A DNA stretch of 64,000 nucleotides, taken from positions 1 to 64,000 of the forward strand of contig WNNJ02002572.1 of assembly GCA_012934845.2 (NCBI GenBank). The letters run 5' to 3'. Origin of the DNA: Pomphorhynchus laevis (lineage: Eukaryota; Acanthocephala; Palaeacanthocephala; Echinorhynchida; Pomphorhynchidae). Both the position numbers and the translations under genes were made by a program. The number at the start of each line of letters is the position of its first letter. Position 1 is the first letter of the stretch. This document shows positions 32,816-45,832 of this stretch, piece by piece. The notes beneath the pieces are model-generated. The model did no database searches. It was not told the origin of the DNA and saw only the letters and a program-made list of their open reading frames with translations.

Positions 32816-34046
32816 TATCCGAAGAAATGATATTCCTGAAGTGGATATTTCCTGATGTAATTGCGGTCGCCATTACCACAGGAAATATCAACTTTAGGAA
32901 TGGCCATTACATCAGGATGACAGTTACCATCAATGGCAACTATTTATATAGTGAATAATATTTTTTCCTTGGTTCCTAAAATTAACAATTGCTAAATTCA
33001 AAGAAATTGATAACTTAAATATCTTAAATATTTTATTATAGCAAATACTTTAATCTGCATGTTTTAATCTTGATTTATGTACATTTCTCGAATGACAGAA
33101 TGAATTTATATGGTACATTTTAATTTTAAACTGTGTTAATTTTAGATGCCTAGAGTAAACTGGTGTTACTGGATTGTCATGTGTTTAGTTATGCGAGTAG
33201 TTACTATTTCACAGAGAGTATGTGATCTAAGCAACATAGGGTTAAATGAGATACACGATATTATGAAACATATTGCTTCCGCTTTAAATACCGAGAATAG
33301 ATCAAATAGACAAACTTCAGTATTTACAAGGCATTCAAATAATTGCTGAACTTATAAAAAATAACTACTCTTGGCAATGCGAAGAGGTACAAGTATTGTT
33401 TAAAAATTTTAATAAGTATACATATTGAAAGATTTTCTAAATGCTAATACAAATATTTTAAATCTTTTGTTGTTCTACTTTTTTATGAGTTTCAGTATAA
33501 CTCTATATTTTTTTCTTTAATACCAATTGTTCATATTCTTTTTCGATACACTAATTTACTAATATCTTTTTTATAAATATATAAACCTATATAGCGATTA
33601 TAAATATATTATATTTCTATTTTCAACAGAAAAATCGAGAAGAGTCTAAAATTTATTTTGTTTTCAAATTTTCAACCACTACTGCGGTCATCATAAGGAA
33701 AACGTTATTACACACGTTACAACAAACATATAATCAAAAACATATCCGGGGGAAACATACCAAAAGTTAACCTGGAAAAATAAATTTATCATTTGTAATC
33801 AGGTGGGTAGGCACATCCGGTTTATTACCCTCGAAGTTGTTGTCGGAATCTAGGATATGTAATATGCTAGCCTCTTTTATTTTTTGCCTTATATCACTTC
33901 AGAGGGTTATAACAAAAGTGATAGCTTTCGTTATAGCTTTTTTGAATTGCTTTCGTTTTAGCTTTTCTGTAAACACGAAATACCAGACCGATGCTTACAA
34001 AATAAAGTACCATGAAAACAAGTGCTTCCATACGCTAGTCTTAACA
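32816..34046. other. AT-rich non-coding spacer
   Basis: Holds the inverted repeat at 32844-32889 and a 67-codon frame at 33146-33349 without recognisable motifs. 33660-33840 is GC-richer and could be an old element leader, but I cannot assign it. Recurs at 43611-44841. Confidence 0.4.
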
Positions 34047-34782
34047 CATGTTGCAGATTTTATAGTCTTTCAGAAGACGCGGTCTATTCGTATTCCCCAG
34101 GACATTACTCGATTTATTCCAAAGCATATTTGTTCCCACTATACTTTGTACATAACCCACCTCACTCCTCTTCATCTCAAACTCGATTTATTCCAAAGCA
34201 TATTTGTTCCCACTATACTTTGTACATAACCCACCTCACTCCTCTTCATCTCAAGGACTCTTGACCTTAGTTAAAAGCTCATAAAGGTCATCGCTCCTGT
34301 TAAATTACTCGTGTCCAGTCATGTCTTGTTTGGTAGTTTCACTCTGTAAGAACGATAAACGTATTAATCTAGCCAATGTCTACATCCGTCCAGGAGAGAT
34401 TCACAAGAACCGTGACCTCCTGGATAGTATTATTGACAGCGGCTATGACTTAATACTTGGAGACTTCAACGACATAACTAGTTGTTGGATCAACGCAGCA
34501 CTTCGCAGAGCTAGGAACGCTTATCTTATTTACAAACCTCTGTCCACTACCTTTCATTGCACATCAACAAATTCTATCCTCGACATTTTACTGCTTCAAT
34601 CGAGGTCGTGGTTAAAACCCCTCTGCACGGAGCAGTCGCGTCAGCAAATGTCCACCTCTCATGACCTAAATTGTTGGAGAATACAGGAAGATATGTTGCT
34701 TCGAAGGAGATTTCACTTTGATCCGATCAGAGTAGCCCTCTTTCAGGTGGCTATCCAACTCTTTCCCGAATTGAAAATTGGT
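34047..34782 (+). pseudogene. LINE-A fragment (endonuclease part), split by the L2-like LINE
   Basis: Encodes IVFQKTRSIR, where the catalytic Glu of QET is Lys, then ANVYIRPGEIHKNRDLLD, LILGDFND, SILDILLL and TSHDL. This is the APE region of LINE-A up to about residue 260. A 74-bp perfect tandem duplication occupies 34107-34180 and 34181-34254. Similarity to LINE-A ends at about 34782, where L2-like sequence begins in the same orientation. Confidence 0.75.
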
Positions 34783-35037
34783 GGTAGGATGGAGCGTACG
34801 TTTTTTGACATATGCATTTTCAACGAAGGAACTCGATTCTATAATTCACAATCGTCGGTTGATTGCTTCGAACATTATGAGCAACGAAAGTGAAGCAAGT
34901 GCGAAGAAGGGATACCACAGCTCCTTATTAAAAAAGTTAGAGATCTAATATACATACATTTGAGATAAAATACATACAAGTGATTTGAATAACATACAGT
35001 GCAATTGAATAACATACAGTCCAATCATCAAATCACC

Positions 35038-36104
35038 ATGCCAGAACAGTCTGCGAATAAGCGATGCGGACCTTGTAATGGTCAAACAGCTGTTTGTAAG
35101 GGCTGTGTATGCGTTCGAAATGGTAAGCAATGCATTAATTATTGTGCACACCGATGCTCAAATCGAGAACGATTGATTCCATCCAATAAATATAACGACA
35201 AACATACAGCAAAATTCTCAACACCATATTCGAACAACGATGAACTGGGAATGACAGTAAACGCCGTGGAGACTATCTCCATCGAAATTAAGTGTACTAC
35301 GGATAATTGCAACGTGTATTCAACGGTAATCCTTCCGAGAAGGCTTTCTAGAGATTTACTGGCCCAAGATTATCTCTGTGGATTTTGTGCAGCCAAAGCA
35401 ATCAACGAAACCCGAATCGAAATAACTAAACTTAAAAGCCACTTAATATCAAATGATTCAAATAGTTGCTGGGCAAAAAAGAGCGTATACATAGAATAGT
35501 AAATGAGTCTATCAACTCCTCCCTCATCCGTTGCATCAATAAGCAGGTATCTCATGATGTTTGTTCTTTTCAAAGCACACCAGAGGTAGATAAATCTTGT
35601 TCTAAATTAGCAAACTCTCTTGATAGGGAAAGCGCTAGGGCCTCACATCTGATAGTTCGTAATTTATCCGTTTCTGAAAGCGAGCAACAAGTTATATTAA
35701 ATCTTTTTGAGGAAATCGGTTGTCCTTTGGTCGGACAAAAACTAGACTTTCATCGACTCCCTGCACTTCATACTAACTCCCCTTCATGGGTTAAGGTAAA
35801 AACTAGCGTCAGCCATGTGGAATGATCTTTAAAATCTCCGTTTAAGCTTAAGAATTCATCTCTCTTTCATACGGTGTACTTGTGCCCTGATTTGTCGAAA
35901 CTTGAACAAAATGAACTTAAAAGACTACGGAAAGAATTATCCGAACGAAAAAAGTCAGACCCAAGTAAGCGATATTTTATTAGAGGACATAAGATATTGG
36001 TTTCATCAAGTAGGGAAGCCCACGCAGTAAATGTGAGCTTAGCAGTACTCGGAGAAGTTTCGTCTACAAGCAACAACAATCTTTCTAACCCAGCCAATAT
36101 ATGA
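35038..36104 (+). pseudogene. L2-like ORF1: zinc-binding-like N terminus and RRM-like region, broken
   Basis: The N terminus (MPEQSANKRCGPCNG) begins a dense cysteine cluster (CNGQTAVCKGCVCVRNGKQC) resembling CXC/CRC-type zinc motifs. A C-x2-C pair (LCGFC) comes later. A frameshift at the A-run near 35475 joins this to a second segment, SLDRESARASHLIVRNLSVS, followed by VYLCPDLSKLEQNELKRLRK. That order is typical of the RRM-like ORF1 core of CR1/L2 LINEs. TGA at 35823-35825 is a second break. The stop at 36102-36104 separates it, in the same frame, from ORF2. Confidence 0.65.
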
Positions 36105-37771
36105 CAAACGATTGAAAATGATTTAAAGGTAAATCCTCCAGCAAAACTTCAAGTAAATCATCCGGGGTATCCTCTAATTGATTCTACTCTACTGCTCCCC
36201 AAAACTTCCTGGAAAGTAGCCGTTTTAAATATCCGCTCTCTTAGTAACAAGGTTGATTCAGTATATGATCTTTTCTTCCATAAATCTTTGGATGTTTTGT
36301 GTTTAACCGAATCTTGGCACGTTGATAAGAATGATTACTCTCTTAAACGCCTCCGCTCTTTAAATCTCTCTGTGGTCGATAAGGCTCTTCAACGACCTAT
36401 TAGTTCAAATCGATCAATTAACCACGGTGGTCTTATAGCTTTCTCTCATCATTTGTTTCCATTGCAATCATTACGGTTGCCATTTGTTCCTCTCACTTTC
36501 GAACTACATGGGTTCCGTGTAAAAGCCGGCTCGTTGTTTCTCAATATCTACTTACTCTATCGGCCTGGATCATGTCATCCGTCTGACTCTTTTTTCTGTG
36601 AACTGTCAAACTTACTTTCTTTCATCTTCCTCTCCGGTTTACCTTGCGTTGTACTAGGTGATATAAATGTTCGCTTAGACTGTCCTCGTGATTCCAATAC
36701 CCTAAAGACGATTTCTACATTTAACGATCATGATTTTCAAATCATGTCTCCTCATTATTCTTCTGCTACCCATATTCTTGGCGGTACCCTTAATATTGTT
36801 GCCCTACCTACGCGTCTTGCCTTGTCTTCTTCATTGTGCATATCTGATCCTGCTCTATCCGACCACCTCCTTGTTACATGTTCTCTCCCTTTGTTAAAAA
36901 TCAATGTTCCTGCGAAAATTATCTCGTGTCGTTCTAGGAAATTCCTCGACTTTTCCCTTCTTTGCTCTCATATTAACCGCTCTCCGTTAATGTATCCTTC
37001 TTCTATCTACCAATCCCCTAATTACTTATGTACCCTCTTTGACAATGTATTTTGCTCTCTCTATCCTCGATGAAATTCTTCCTCTTAAAACTGTTGTTCA
37101 ATCACGGCAAAATCTTGCAACATAGTTCGACTCTGAGTGTGTGACTTCAAAACGCCTCCTGCGTTGTTCTTTCAGAACTTATCATCGTTATCTCATAGTA
37201 TCTTCAGAACTTGATTCATCCTTTTATCGTAACAAATTCTTTGCTCTTCGTCGTCCGCATAGGCAACTTCTGCGTTCTAAGGCACATAGCTTTTGGCGAA
37301 GCAAACTGGCTTCCGCTAATGACTCTCGAACTAAATGGAAAACTCTTAATTCTCTACTTTCTCGTTCCTCTGTCACCTCCACTCTTGATCCTTCTCAATT
37401 CTCCGATTACCTAATTTCAAAAACTGTTTCTCTAATCGATTCGATCATCGTCCTTCCACAAATTTATTGTATCTCGTCTGTTCGTATCCCTGAGCTCTTT
37501 TATCTACTTGCGGTATCTGATGAGGTATCTTGCCTTCTTATTTCTTTAACTTGTAAGTCCTCTCCTGCCGATCCCATCCCTACTCGAATTCTCAAATTGT
37601 TGTCAACAGACTTCACACCTTTCCTTACCAGCCTTTTTAACTCGTCAATAGTGAATGGAATATTTCCTATTCTTTGGAAAACGTCCATTGTTCGTCCCCT
37701 ACTTAAAAAGCCCTCTCTTGACCCCTCTCTTCCTTCATCTTATCGCCCAATATCAATTCTACCAACCCTTT
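36105..37771 (+). pseudogene. L2-like ORF2: APE endonuclease and start of RT, truncated
   Basis: The endonuclease reads AVLNIRSLSNKVDS, LCLTESWH, VVLGDINVRLD and a C-terminal SDHLLV. The usual GT-D-V block is GTLNIVALPT, so the expected Asp is Asn. A frameshift near 37053 and TAG at about 37123 precede the RT part (SSPADPIPTRILKLL, SSYRPISILPTLS). The frame ends at the duplication junction. Family placement in L2/CR1 rests on these endonuclease and RT phrases. Confidence 0.72.
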
Positions 37772-38039
37772 CGGGCAGTGGAAGGCTCCTTCAGACTGGA
37801 AGAACAAAGCTTTGAAGTATGTAATGTGTTCGAACAGAAGGGAGGTATGGATATCATGCGATAAGACCGCTGGCCTCCGTCTGCTAGAATCCTCTATTTA
37901 TGTGGTACTAATCCTTCAATAATGCCTATATATTCTAATTTTTTGACAAAATGTTTTCCACTTACGGTTGTATTTTTAATAAAATCTTTATTATTAAAAC
38001 GCAACAAGTGCTAAAACTGATCGTAAAAACAAACAAAAC

Positions 38040-39770
38040 ATGCAGTCGGAGCCTTCAAAGGTTACAATTTCCAATGCAAATTTTCACAATTTCCAAGGAG
38101 AGAATATGGTGAGTTTTGATTCTTCTACAACGATTACTCCAACTACTAAGAACAGTAACGTTTTGTGTTCATCAAATGATGGGGAGGAACTTCCCCATCC
38201 CGAAAATGAAGAATTTAATTATCATTAAACCAACGAAACCTATAGCTAAAGATCAATTATAAAATACATTTTTACGAGATTTTACTAAAATTTACAAGAA
38301 CAGAGTTCTTTCCAACAAAGTAAAATTTTTTCCAGGGGAGATTAAAATCTCCTTTGTATCTTCAAACCTACTAACTACTTATTCTGAATACTTATCAAAA
38401 AATATCAAAGAACAAGGGGATATAATAATTAAGCCTATTATGGCGTCATTAAAAATATATAAACTTCCGTGCTCGTTTGAAGACGAAGAGAAAAAAGTCT
38501 TCATGGACAGATTCCAGGTTTCCAATCTACGACAATTACTGGGTAGGGATGGTAACCCTATACAGGTAGGTTTCTGTTCCGCCTCTGTCGACAGAGCGGA
38601 AATTTTCTCTAAATCAGCATCAAACCCTTTTGTGGGATTAAATCTACACTTTTCGATTGTGGACATTGACGTGTTCACCTAATCCCGCTGCAGCCGGTGT
38701 CACAAATGAGGGCACTGGGCCTCTAGTTGAAGTGGATCGCCCACACGTGGTTCGTGTGGATCCGCAACATGTTCTTGCATTGCTTCCAATGACTCCCGTA
38801 AGGCCATTCAATCGTGTACTAACAGCGGAGGGAGCCATCCGGCTTGGCGCAGGTCCTGCCTCAAGTTTAAGGCTTACAAAGCTAAATTTGTTCAGCTGTC
38901 CAAAACAAAAACATCCACCTCATATTCAAACATCGCAGGTACACAGCGGATGAACGACTCTAAGACCACTAAATGGATGAACCTAAAAACAGAAACATCA
39001 CACAAGAGGCTAGAAAGTTTTATCCTGAAGGTTATTGGGGCTGTTAACACGAATCCTACAGTGCCAGCAGCATCATCGATTATTCTTGTATCGAAGAAAA
39101 GAGGGGCTCGGCCCAAACCGTTCCCCCAATCAAGATCGGGAGCTCCTCTTGAGCAAGAAAGGGCGAAATGATGATATTGCCCAGCGGCAAGTACCTTTCC
39201 TGGATGGAACTAGTGGTGGGAAGGGCAACCTTCCTCAACTAGCTTTGTCTATGTGGGCAATCCCCCATCCAACTAATCCATCACAGTGCAGAGTACTCGT
39301 GATTATTTTTCACTGAATATCCTTCAGTGGAACTCGGGATGTGCTTCTGCCCTTAGACTTCAATCTGTTAAAGACGCAGATGTTATAGTCCTTCAGGAGA
39401 CGCGGTCTATCCGTCTTCCCCAGGACATTACTCGATTTACCCCTAAGCACATATATTCCCACTATACTCCGTATATAACCCTACCTCACTCCTCTTCTTC
39501 TCATGGACTCTTGACCTGAGTTAAGTGCTCCTTAAGGTCCTTCCTCCTATTAAACTACTCATGTCCCGACATGTCTTGTTTAGTAGTTTCACTCAGTAAG
39601 AACGGTAAACGCATCAGTCTTGCCAACGTTTACATTCGTCCAGGGGAGATTCACAAGAACCGTGTCACCCTGGATAGTATTATCGACAGCGGCTACGACA
39701 TGATACTTGGGGATTTTAACGACAAAACTGGTCGTTGGATCAATGCAGCACATCGCTAAATAATAATCAA
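38040..39770 (+). pseudogene. LINE-A-related relic, unit 2 copy
   Basis: Same content and the same breaks as 27245-28975, with no difference seen in the translated frames. All lesions therefore predate the duplication. Confidence 0.75.
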
Positions 39771-42700
39771 ACATTAAACTTAATTTTGTTGGTTTTGAAT
39801 ATTTATATCAACACTTCCTCGGTGTAAACATTGATTTTAATAGTTTTATATTAAAATATAATTCGTATTAAAATGAATATGCAAATAATATGAAATATAC
39901 CTTTAATTATAGTATATTTAAAATATAATTTTAAATTAATTCTTTAATTATATTTGAAAAATATAATTTTACAGTAATTAACTTAATAAAGAGCACAGAG
40001 GAATTTTTAAGAATTTTTTTTAAAAGATAATTGCCATCACACATTTTCATTTTAATTTCGTTTTAATTTGCTTGTTCATTTGATTTTTATTTAATTTGAT
40101 TTACAAATGTATTGATCTCCTTAAGGTAGAGGGATATTTTAAAATTAACTAAAAACGAATTCTAATACATTTAAATACAGCATTTTTGTCATAACAAATT
40201 AAAGATATCAACAATTTGTGCAAAATACGTTTAAATTGTTTAACTTTTACAATCATATGCTTTACTAAGACGTTGCATTTTAAATAATTAAATAAAAAAT
40301 AATTATAAACAATAAATAACATTTCTTTTTTGGAGTGTCTGACATTAAATTTATCTTTTTATTGTTTGTTACAAGATGTAACAAGACGTAGCTTGTGTTT
40401 AAATAAGATATAAATTTTATTTGACTTTCAAATTTAATATTTATATATTGAAATTAACTAAAAACGAATTCTACTGAATTGTAAATAGTTGATTATGATC
40501 CATTATTGATAAAGAATTATTCGCGCTGGATCAAAAGAGGGGAAATTTTATTTGACATTACGCTGACCTCTCTTAGTATTTCCAGATAATTTATCGAGAA
40601 TTTCAGATAAGTCATTTTTAAATAAGTTATCGAGAAATTTCTAAAGATGCTAACAGAGGTAAGCGAAATATCCAATAAAACTTTCCTCCCTTTTTGATCA
40701 AGCTCTAATAATTCTTTAATTCTAATACAATTTGAATACATCATTTTTGTATTTGTTTTATGGTTATAAAATGAATTAAAATTTATATAAAAACGAATAA
40801 ACGATAAAAACAATTTGTGCAAAATACTTTTAAATTGTTTAATTTTTGCAATCATATGCTTTACTACGAGATATTATTACAAGATATAACAAGAATTAAT
40901 TAATGTTCGATTAAGAGTTAAATTTCATTTGACTTCCAAGTTTTATATTCATATTTAAAAATAATCAGTAAGACAGCCTTTTCCTTTTTTGTTATTCAAG
41001 CGACTGTTTGCCATTTGAAAACAGAATGTTTAAAATTCAACATTATAATGTTGTTTTGAAAACAACATTTTAATTAAGCATACATCGCAACAGTAACAAT
41101 CGCAACAGTCTGCAGCTGTAGACTATATCTATTTTAGCTTACTTCAAATTGTATAATATTTGAAAATACACGTGAATTTTTAAGAATTCACATTTCTTAT
41201 TTTTGCCTTTCTAAAATATTTTTATACTGTTTTATTGCTTTGTATAAGATAGACACTCACTGAGGTTACAGTAAAATTGCCTTTGACTCACAACGATATA
41301 GTATATCTATAGACGTTACAGTTACATGACATTTGATCCATATTGTGCTATTTAAATGTTAGCTCGCTATAATTTTAAAAGGCAAGATTGCTATTTAGCA
41401 TGCCTACAATATGTCAACCTTACAAATGTAGAGTAGATAATACATGGTTAAAAAAGTAGTTTCAACAAATTTTGATTGAATCACCTTTTGTTCTTCGTTT
41501 GTTGTTCAAAGACAAAATTTATGTATAAAGTTCATTTACAAAATGTTGAAAATTTTATGTTGTTAAAAAGTTGCATATATAAATACACGAGTTTTCCAGA
41601 GCGAAGTTAAATTTTCCTAAACGAAGATCAAGGCGTAGTTTAAATATTTTATCATTCTGATTGAAATTATTATAAGTCAAATATATTGACAAGCCCATTT
41701 TCTCGACATCATAATTTGCCATTCTGACAATTATTATAGGCCGTAAGTATTTATATATGCAGATTAACTTATTAATGATTTAAAACACTTCATATGGATT
41801 GACAAACCCCTTTTTCAACTCTATATTTTTATAACTTAGTTGATTAAAACTTTAAAAGTTTTTGCTTCTTTGTATATTTTTGCAATAAAGTATTTTCAAA
41901 TTTAATTCAAATACGAATAATATATTTTAGTTGATTTATAAATATTCAAATTATCAATTTTATATTGTATACAAATTTTAATAAATTATTAGAATTGCAA
42001 ATGAATTACAATTGTGTATTAAATACTATTTCACACTGTTAAATAATAACATTGACGATTATCTAAATTAAGATTGGTTAATCTAGTAAATCAATTTCTT
42101 ACTTTCACACAGAGCACTAAATATTTACCTGATAATTGAGAAAAGTATTTTAAACATCATCCGTGACAATGTAAGCATTATAATTAACATTTGAGTATCA
42201 TTTTAACTGCTAATTGACAAGGTGATATTTTATAAAGAGTTTAATATAGATATGATTACTACTTTTATTATAGACTCAACTTTTAACTGAATTGTCTTTG
42301 TTTTATAAAATTATAACAAATATCATAGCGTATTCTTCAAAACCTATCCTAATAAAAGGATTATTTTAACATTTCATCTTTGATTTGCATTATAATGCAG
42401 GGAAGTAGAGCTGCAATATGTTTAATTTAGCGATTGAGTGTCATTATTGTAATTAGTAACGCTTCATGCATGATAGAGTCAACAGCAGACCGATGCTTTC
42501 TCTATTCGAGTTTTAACATTATTGTGTTTTTACTTATTTGAATTATTTAATATATTTAATTATTTTAAATACTTGTTTAAATGTAGTGCGTATTATTATT
42601 TAAAATCCTCCCTTAAATATTATGCTTAAATATAGAGCTGCAAAATTTTAAATTTAGCCATTGAGTGTCATTATTTTAATTAGTAACGCTTTATATATGA

Positions 42701-42956
42701 TGGAGTCAGCAGTAGACCGTGGTTTGCTCTATTCGAGATTTAAAAATTTTACGTTTAAACTTATTTTAATTATGTTGTATATTTTAATTATTTTAAATCC
42801 TTGTTTAAATATTGTGCGTATTAATATTTTAAATACTTGCTTAAATACTGTAAAGTAATAGTTTCAATATTGTGTGTATTAAATCCTTGTTTAAATATTA
42901 TGTTATGAATAGTCCAATATTTATTTTGCTTTCAAATTTTCAACAATAATAGTAAT
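39771..42956. other. AT-rich non-coding stretch, unit 2 copy
   Basis: Counterpart of 28976-32161, including the diverged tandem units (about 42406-42840). One substitution was noticed near 42872 (TTGTG here, TTCTG in unit 1). Confidence 0.55.
40514..40728. repeat. MITE-like inverted repeat, copy d
   Basis: Duplicate of the copy at 29719-29933, identical as far as I read. It arose with the 10.8-kb duplication and is not an independent insertion. Confidence 0.7.
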
Positions 42957-43610
42957 ACGACGCCTCCTGCGTCGGTCTTTCAGAACTTATCATCGTTATC
43001 TCAGACTATCTTCAGAACTTGATTCATCCTTTTATCGTAGCCAATTCTTTGCTCTTCGTCGTTCGCATAGGCAACTTCTGCGTTCTAAGGCACATATTTT
43101 GGCGAAACAAACTGGCTTCCACTACGCACTCTCGAACTAAATGGAAAACTATCAATTATCTACTTTCTCGTTCCTCTGTCATCTCCACTCTTGATCATTT
43201 TCAATTCTCCGATTACCTAATTTCAAAGCTATCTCTCTAATCGATTAGATCATAGTTTTTCCACAACTTCTGCTATCCCGTCTATTTGTATCCCTAAGCT
43301 CTTTTACGTACGTATAGACTCTGAAGATTATGCATCTTGCCTTCTTGTTTCGTCACCATGTAAGTCCTCTCCTGCCGATCCCATTCCTATTCGAATTCTC
43401 AAATTGTTGTTCACTTACTTCACATCTTTCATTACCAGTATATTAAACTACTTGTTCCGGAATGAAATATTTCCTGATTTTTAGAAAGCGGTCATTGTTC
43501 GTTCCCTATTTAAAAATCCTCTTTTGACTACTCTCTTTCTTCATCCTTTCATCTAATATCAATTCTACTAACCTTATCTAAAATTCATTAACACCATGTC
43601 TCTTTGATCA
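42957..43610 (+). pseudogene. L2/CR1-like LINE relic, unit 2 copy
   Basis: Counterpart of 32162-32815 with the same stops. Confidence 0.65.
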
Positions 43611-44841
43611 TATCCGAAGAAATGATATTCCTGAAGTGGATATTTCCTGATGTAATTGCGGTCGCCATTACCACAGGAAATATCAACTTTAGGAATGGCC
43701 ATTACATCAGGATGACAGTTACCATCAATGGCAACTATTTATATAGTGAATAATATTTTTTCCTTGGTTCCTAAAATTAACAATTGCTAAATTCAAAGAA
43801 ATTGATAACTTAAATATCTTAAATATTTTATTATAGCAAATACTTTAATCTGCATGTTTTAATCTTGATTTATGTACATTTCTCGAATGACAGAATGAAT
43901 TTATATGGTACATTTTAATTTTAAACTGTGTTAATTTTAGATGCCTAGAGTAAACTGGTGTTGCTGGATTGTCATGTGTTTAGTTATGCGAGTAGTTACT
44001 ATTTCACAGAGAGTATGTGATCTAAGCAACATAGGGTTAAATGAGATACACGATATTATGAAACATATTGCTTCCGCTTTAAATACCGAGAATAGATCAA
44101 ATAGACAAACTTCAGTATTTACAAGGCATTCAAATAATTGCTGAACTTATAAAAAATAACTACTCTTGGCAATGCGAAGAGGTACAAGTATTGTTTAAAA
44201 ATTTTAATAAGTATACATATTGAAAGATTTTCTAAATGCTAATACAAATATTTTAAATCTTTTGTTGTTCTACTTTTTTATGAGTTTCAGTATAACTCTA
44301 TATTTTTTTCTTTAATACCAATTGTTCATATTCTTTTTCGATACACTAATTTACTAATATCTTTTTTATAAATATACAAACCTATATAGCGATTATAAAT
44401 ATATTATATTTCTATTTTCAACAGAAAAATCGAGAAGAGTCTAAAATTTATTTTGTTTTCAAATTTTCAACCACTACTGCGGTCATCATAAGGAAAACGT
44501 TATTACACACGTTACAACAAACATATAATCAAAAACATATCCGGGGGAAACATACCAAAAGTTAACCTGGAAAAATAAATTTATCATTTGTAATCAGGTG
44601 GGTAGGCACATCCGGTTTATTACCCTCGAAGTTGTTGTCGGAATCTAGGATATGTAATATGCTAGCCTCTTTTATTTTTTGCCTTATATCACTTCAGAGG
44701 GTTATAACAAAAGTGATAGCTTTCGTTATAGCTTTTTTGAATTGCTTTCGTTTTAGCTTTTCTGTAAACACGAAATACCAGACCGATGCTTACAAAATAA
44801 AGTACCATGAAAACAAGTGCTTCCATACGCTAGTCTTAACA
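43611..44841. other. AT-rich non-coding spacer, unit 2 copy
   Basis: Counterpart of 32816-34046. Two substitutions were noticed, near 43961 and 44378. Confidence 0.4.
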
Positions 44842-45577
44842 CATGTTGCAGATTTTATAGTCTTTCAGAAGACGCGGTCTATTCGTATTCCCCAGGACAT
44901 TACTCGATTTATTCCAAAGCATATTTGTTCCCACTATACTTTGTACATAACCCACCTCACTCCTCTTCATCTCAAACTCGATTTATTCCAAAGCATATTT
45001 GTTCCCACTATACTTTGTACATAACCCACCTCACTCCTCTTCATCTCAAGGACTCTTGACCTTAGTTAAAAGCTCATAAAGGTCATCGCTCCTGTTAAAT
45101 TACTCGTGTCCAGTCATGTCTTGTTTGGTAGTTTCACTCTGTAAGAACGATAAACGTATTAATCTAGCCAATGTCTACATCCGTCCAGGAGAGATTCACA
45201 AGAACCGTGACCTCCTGGATAGTATTATTGACAGCGGCTATGACTTAATACTTGGAGACTTCAACGACATAACTAGTTGTTGGATCAACGCAGCACTTCG
45301 CAGAGCTAGGAACGCTTATCTTATTTACAAACCTCTGTCCACTACCTTTCATTGCACATCAACAAATTCTATCCTCGACATTTTACTGCTTCAATCGAGG
45401 TCGTGGTTAAAACCCCTCTGCACGGAGCAGTCGCGTCAGCAAATGTCCACCTCTCATGACCTAAATTGTTGGAGAATACAGGAAGATATGTTGCTTCGAA
45501 GGAGATTTCACTTTGATCCGATCAGAGTAGCCCTCTTTCAGGTGGCTATCCAACTCTTTCCCGAATTGAAAATTGGT
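44842..45577 (+). pseudogene. LINE-A fragment (endonuclease part), unit 2 copy
   Basis: Counterpart of 34047-34782, including the 74-bp tandem duplication (44902-44975 and 44976-45049) and the Glu-to-Lys change. Confidence 0.75.
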
Positions 45578-45832
45578 GGTAGGATGGAGCGTACGTTTTT
45601 TGACATATGCATTTTCAACGAAGGAACTCGATTCTATAATTCACAATCGTCGGTTGATTGCTTCGAACATTATGAGCAACGAAAGTGAAGCAAGTGCGAA
45701 GAAGGGATACCACAGCTCCTTATTAAAAAAGTTAGAGATCTAATATACATACATTTGAGATAAAATACATACAAGTGATTTGAATAACATACAGTGCAAT
45801 TGAATAACATACAGTCCAATCATCAAATCACC

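Larger units (their letters stand above)
26977..37771. repeat. 10.8-kb tandem duplication, unit 1
   Basis: Direct repeat of 37772-48564, with unit start to unit start 10795 bp. At the junction 37771/37772 the sequence passes from inside the L2-like LINE (ACCAACCCTTT) to CGGGCAGTGGAAGG, which is the unit start at 26977. A single shared C is the only junction homology. I found about four differences from 26977 to 36340 but around twenty in the last 1.4 kb, plus a 2-bp length difference near 37053. Confidence 0.92.
34783..37771 (+). mobile_element. L2/CR1-like LINE, copy 1, cut at the duplication junction
   Basis: Has a 255-bp leader with two GAATAACATACAGT motifs (34986-35022), then ORF1 and ORF2. 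It ends inside the RT at 37771 because of the tandem duplication, not through 5' truncation. The complete version is in unit 2 (45578-50020). Confidence 0.8.

Noticed and set aside
33146-33349. 67-codon ORF after a TTTTAG, as an exon
   Set aside because: No matching donor or upstream exon seen. The duplicated copy has a non-conservative Tyr/Cys change and there is no motif.
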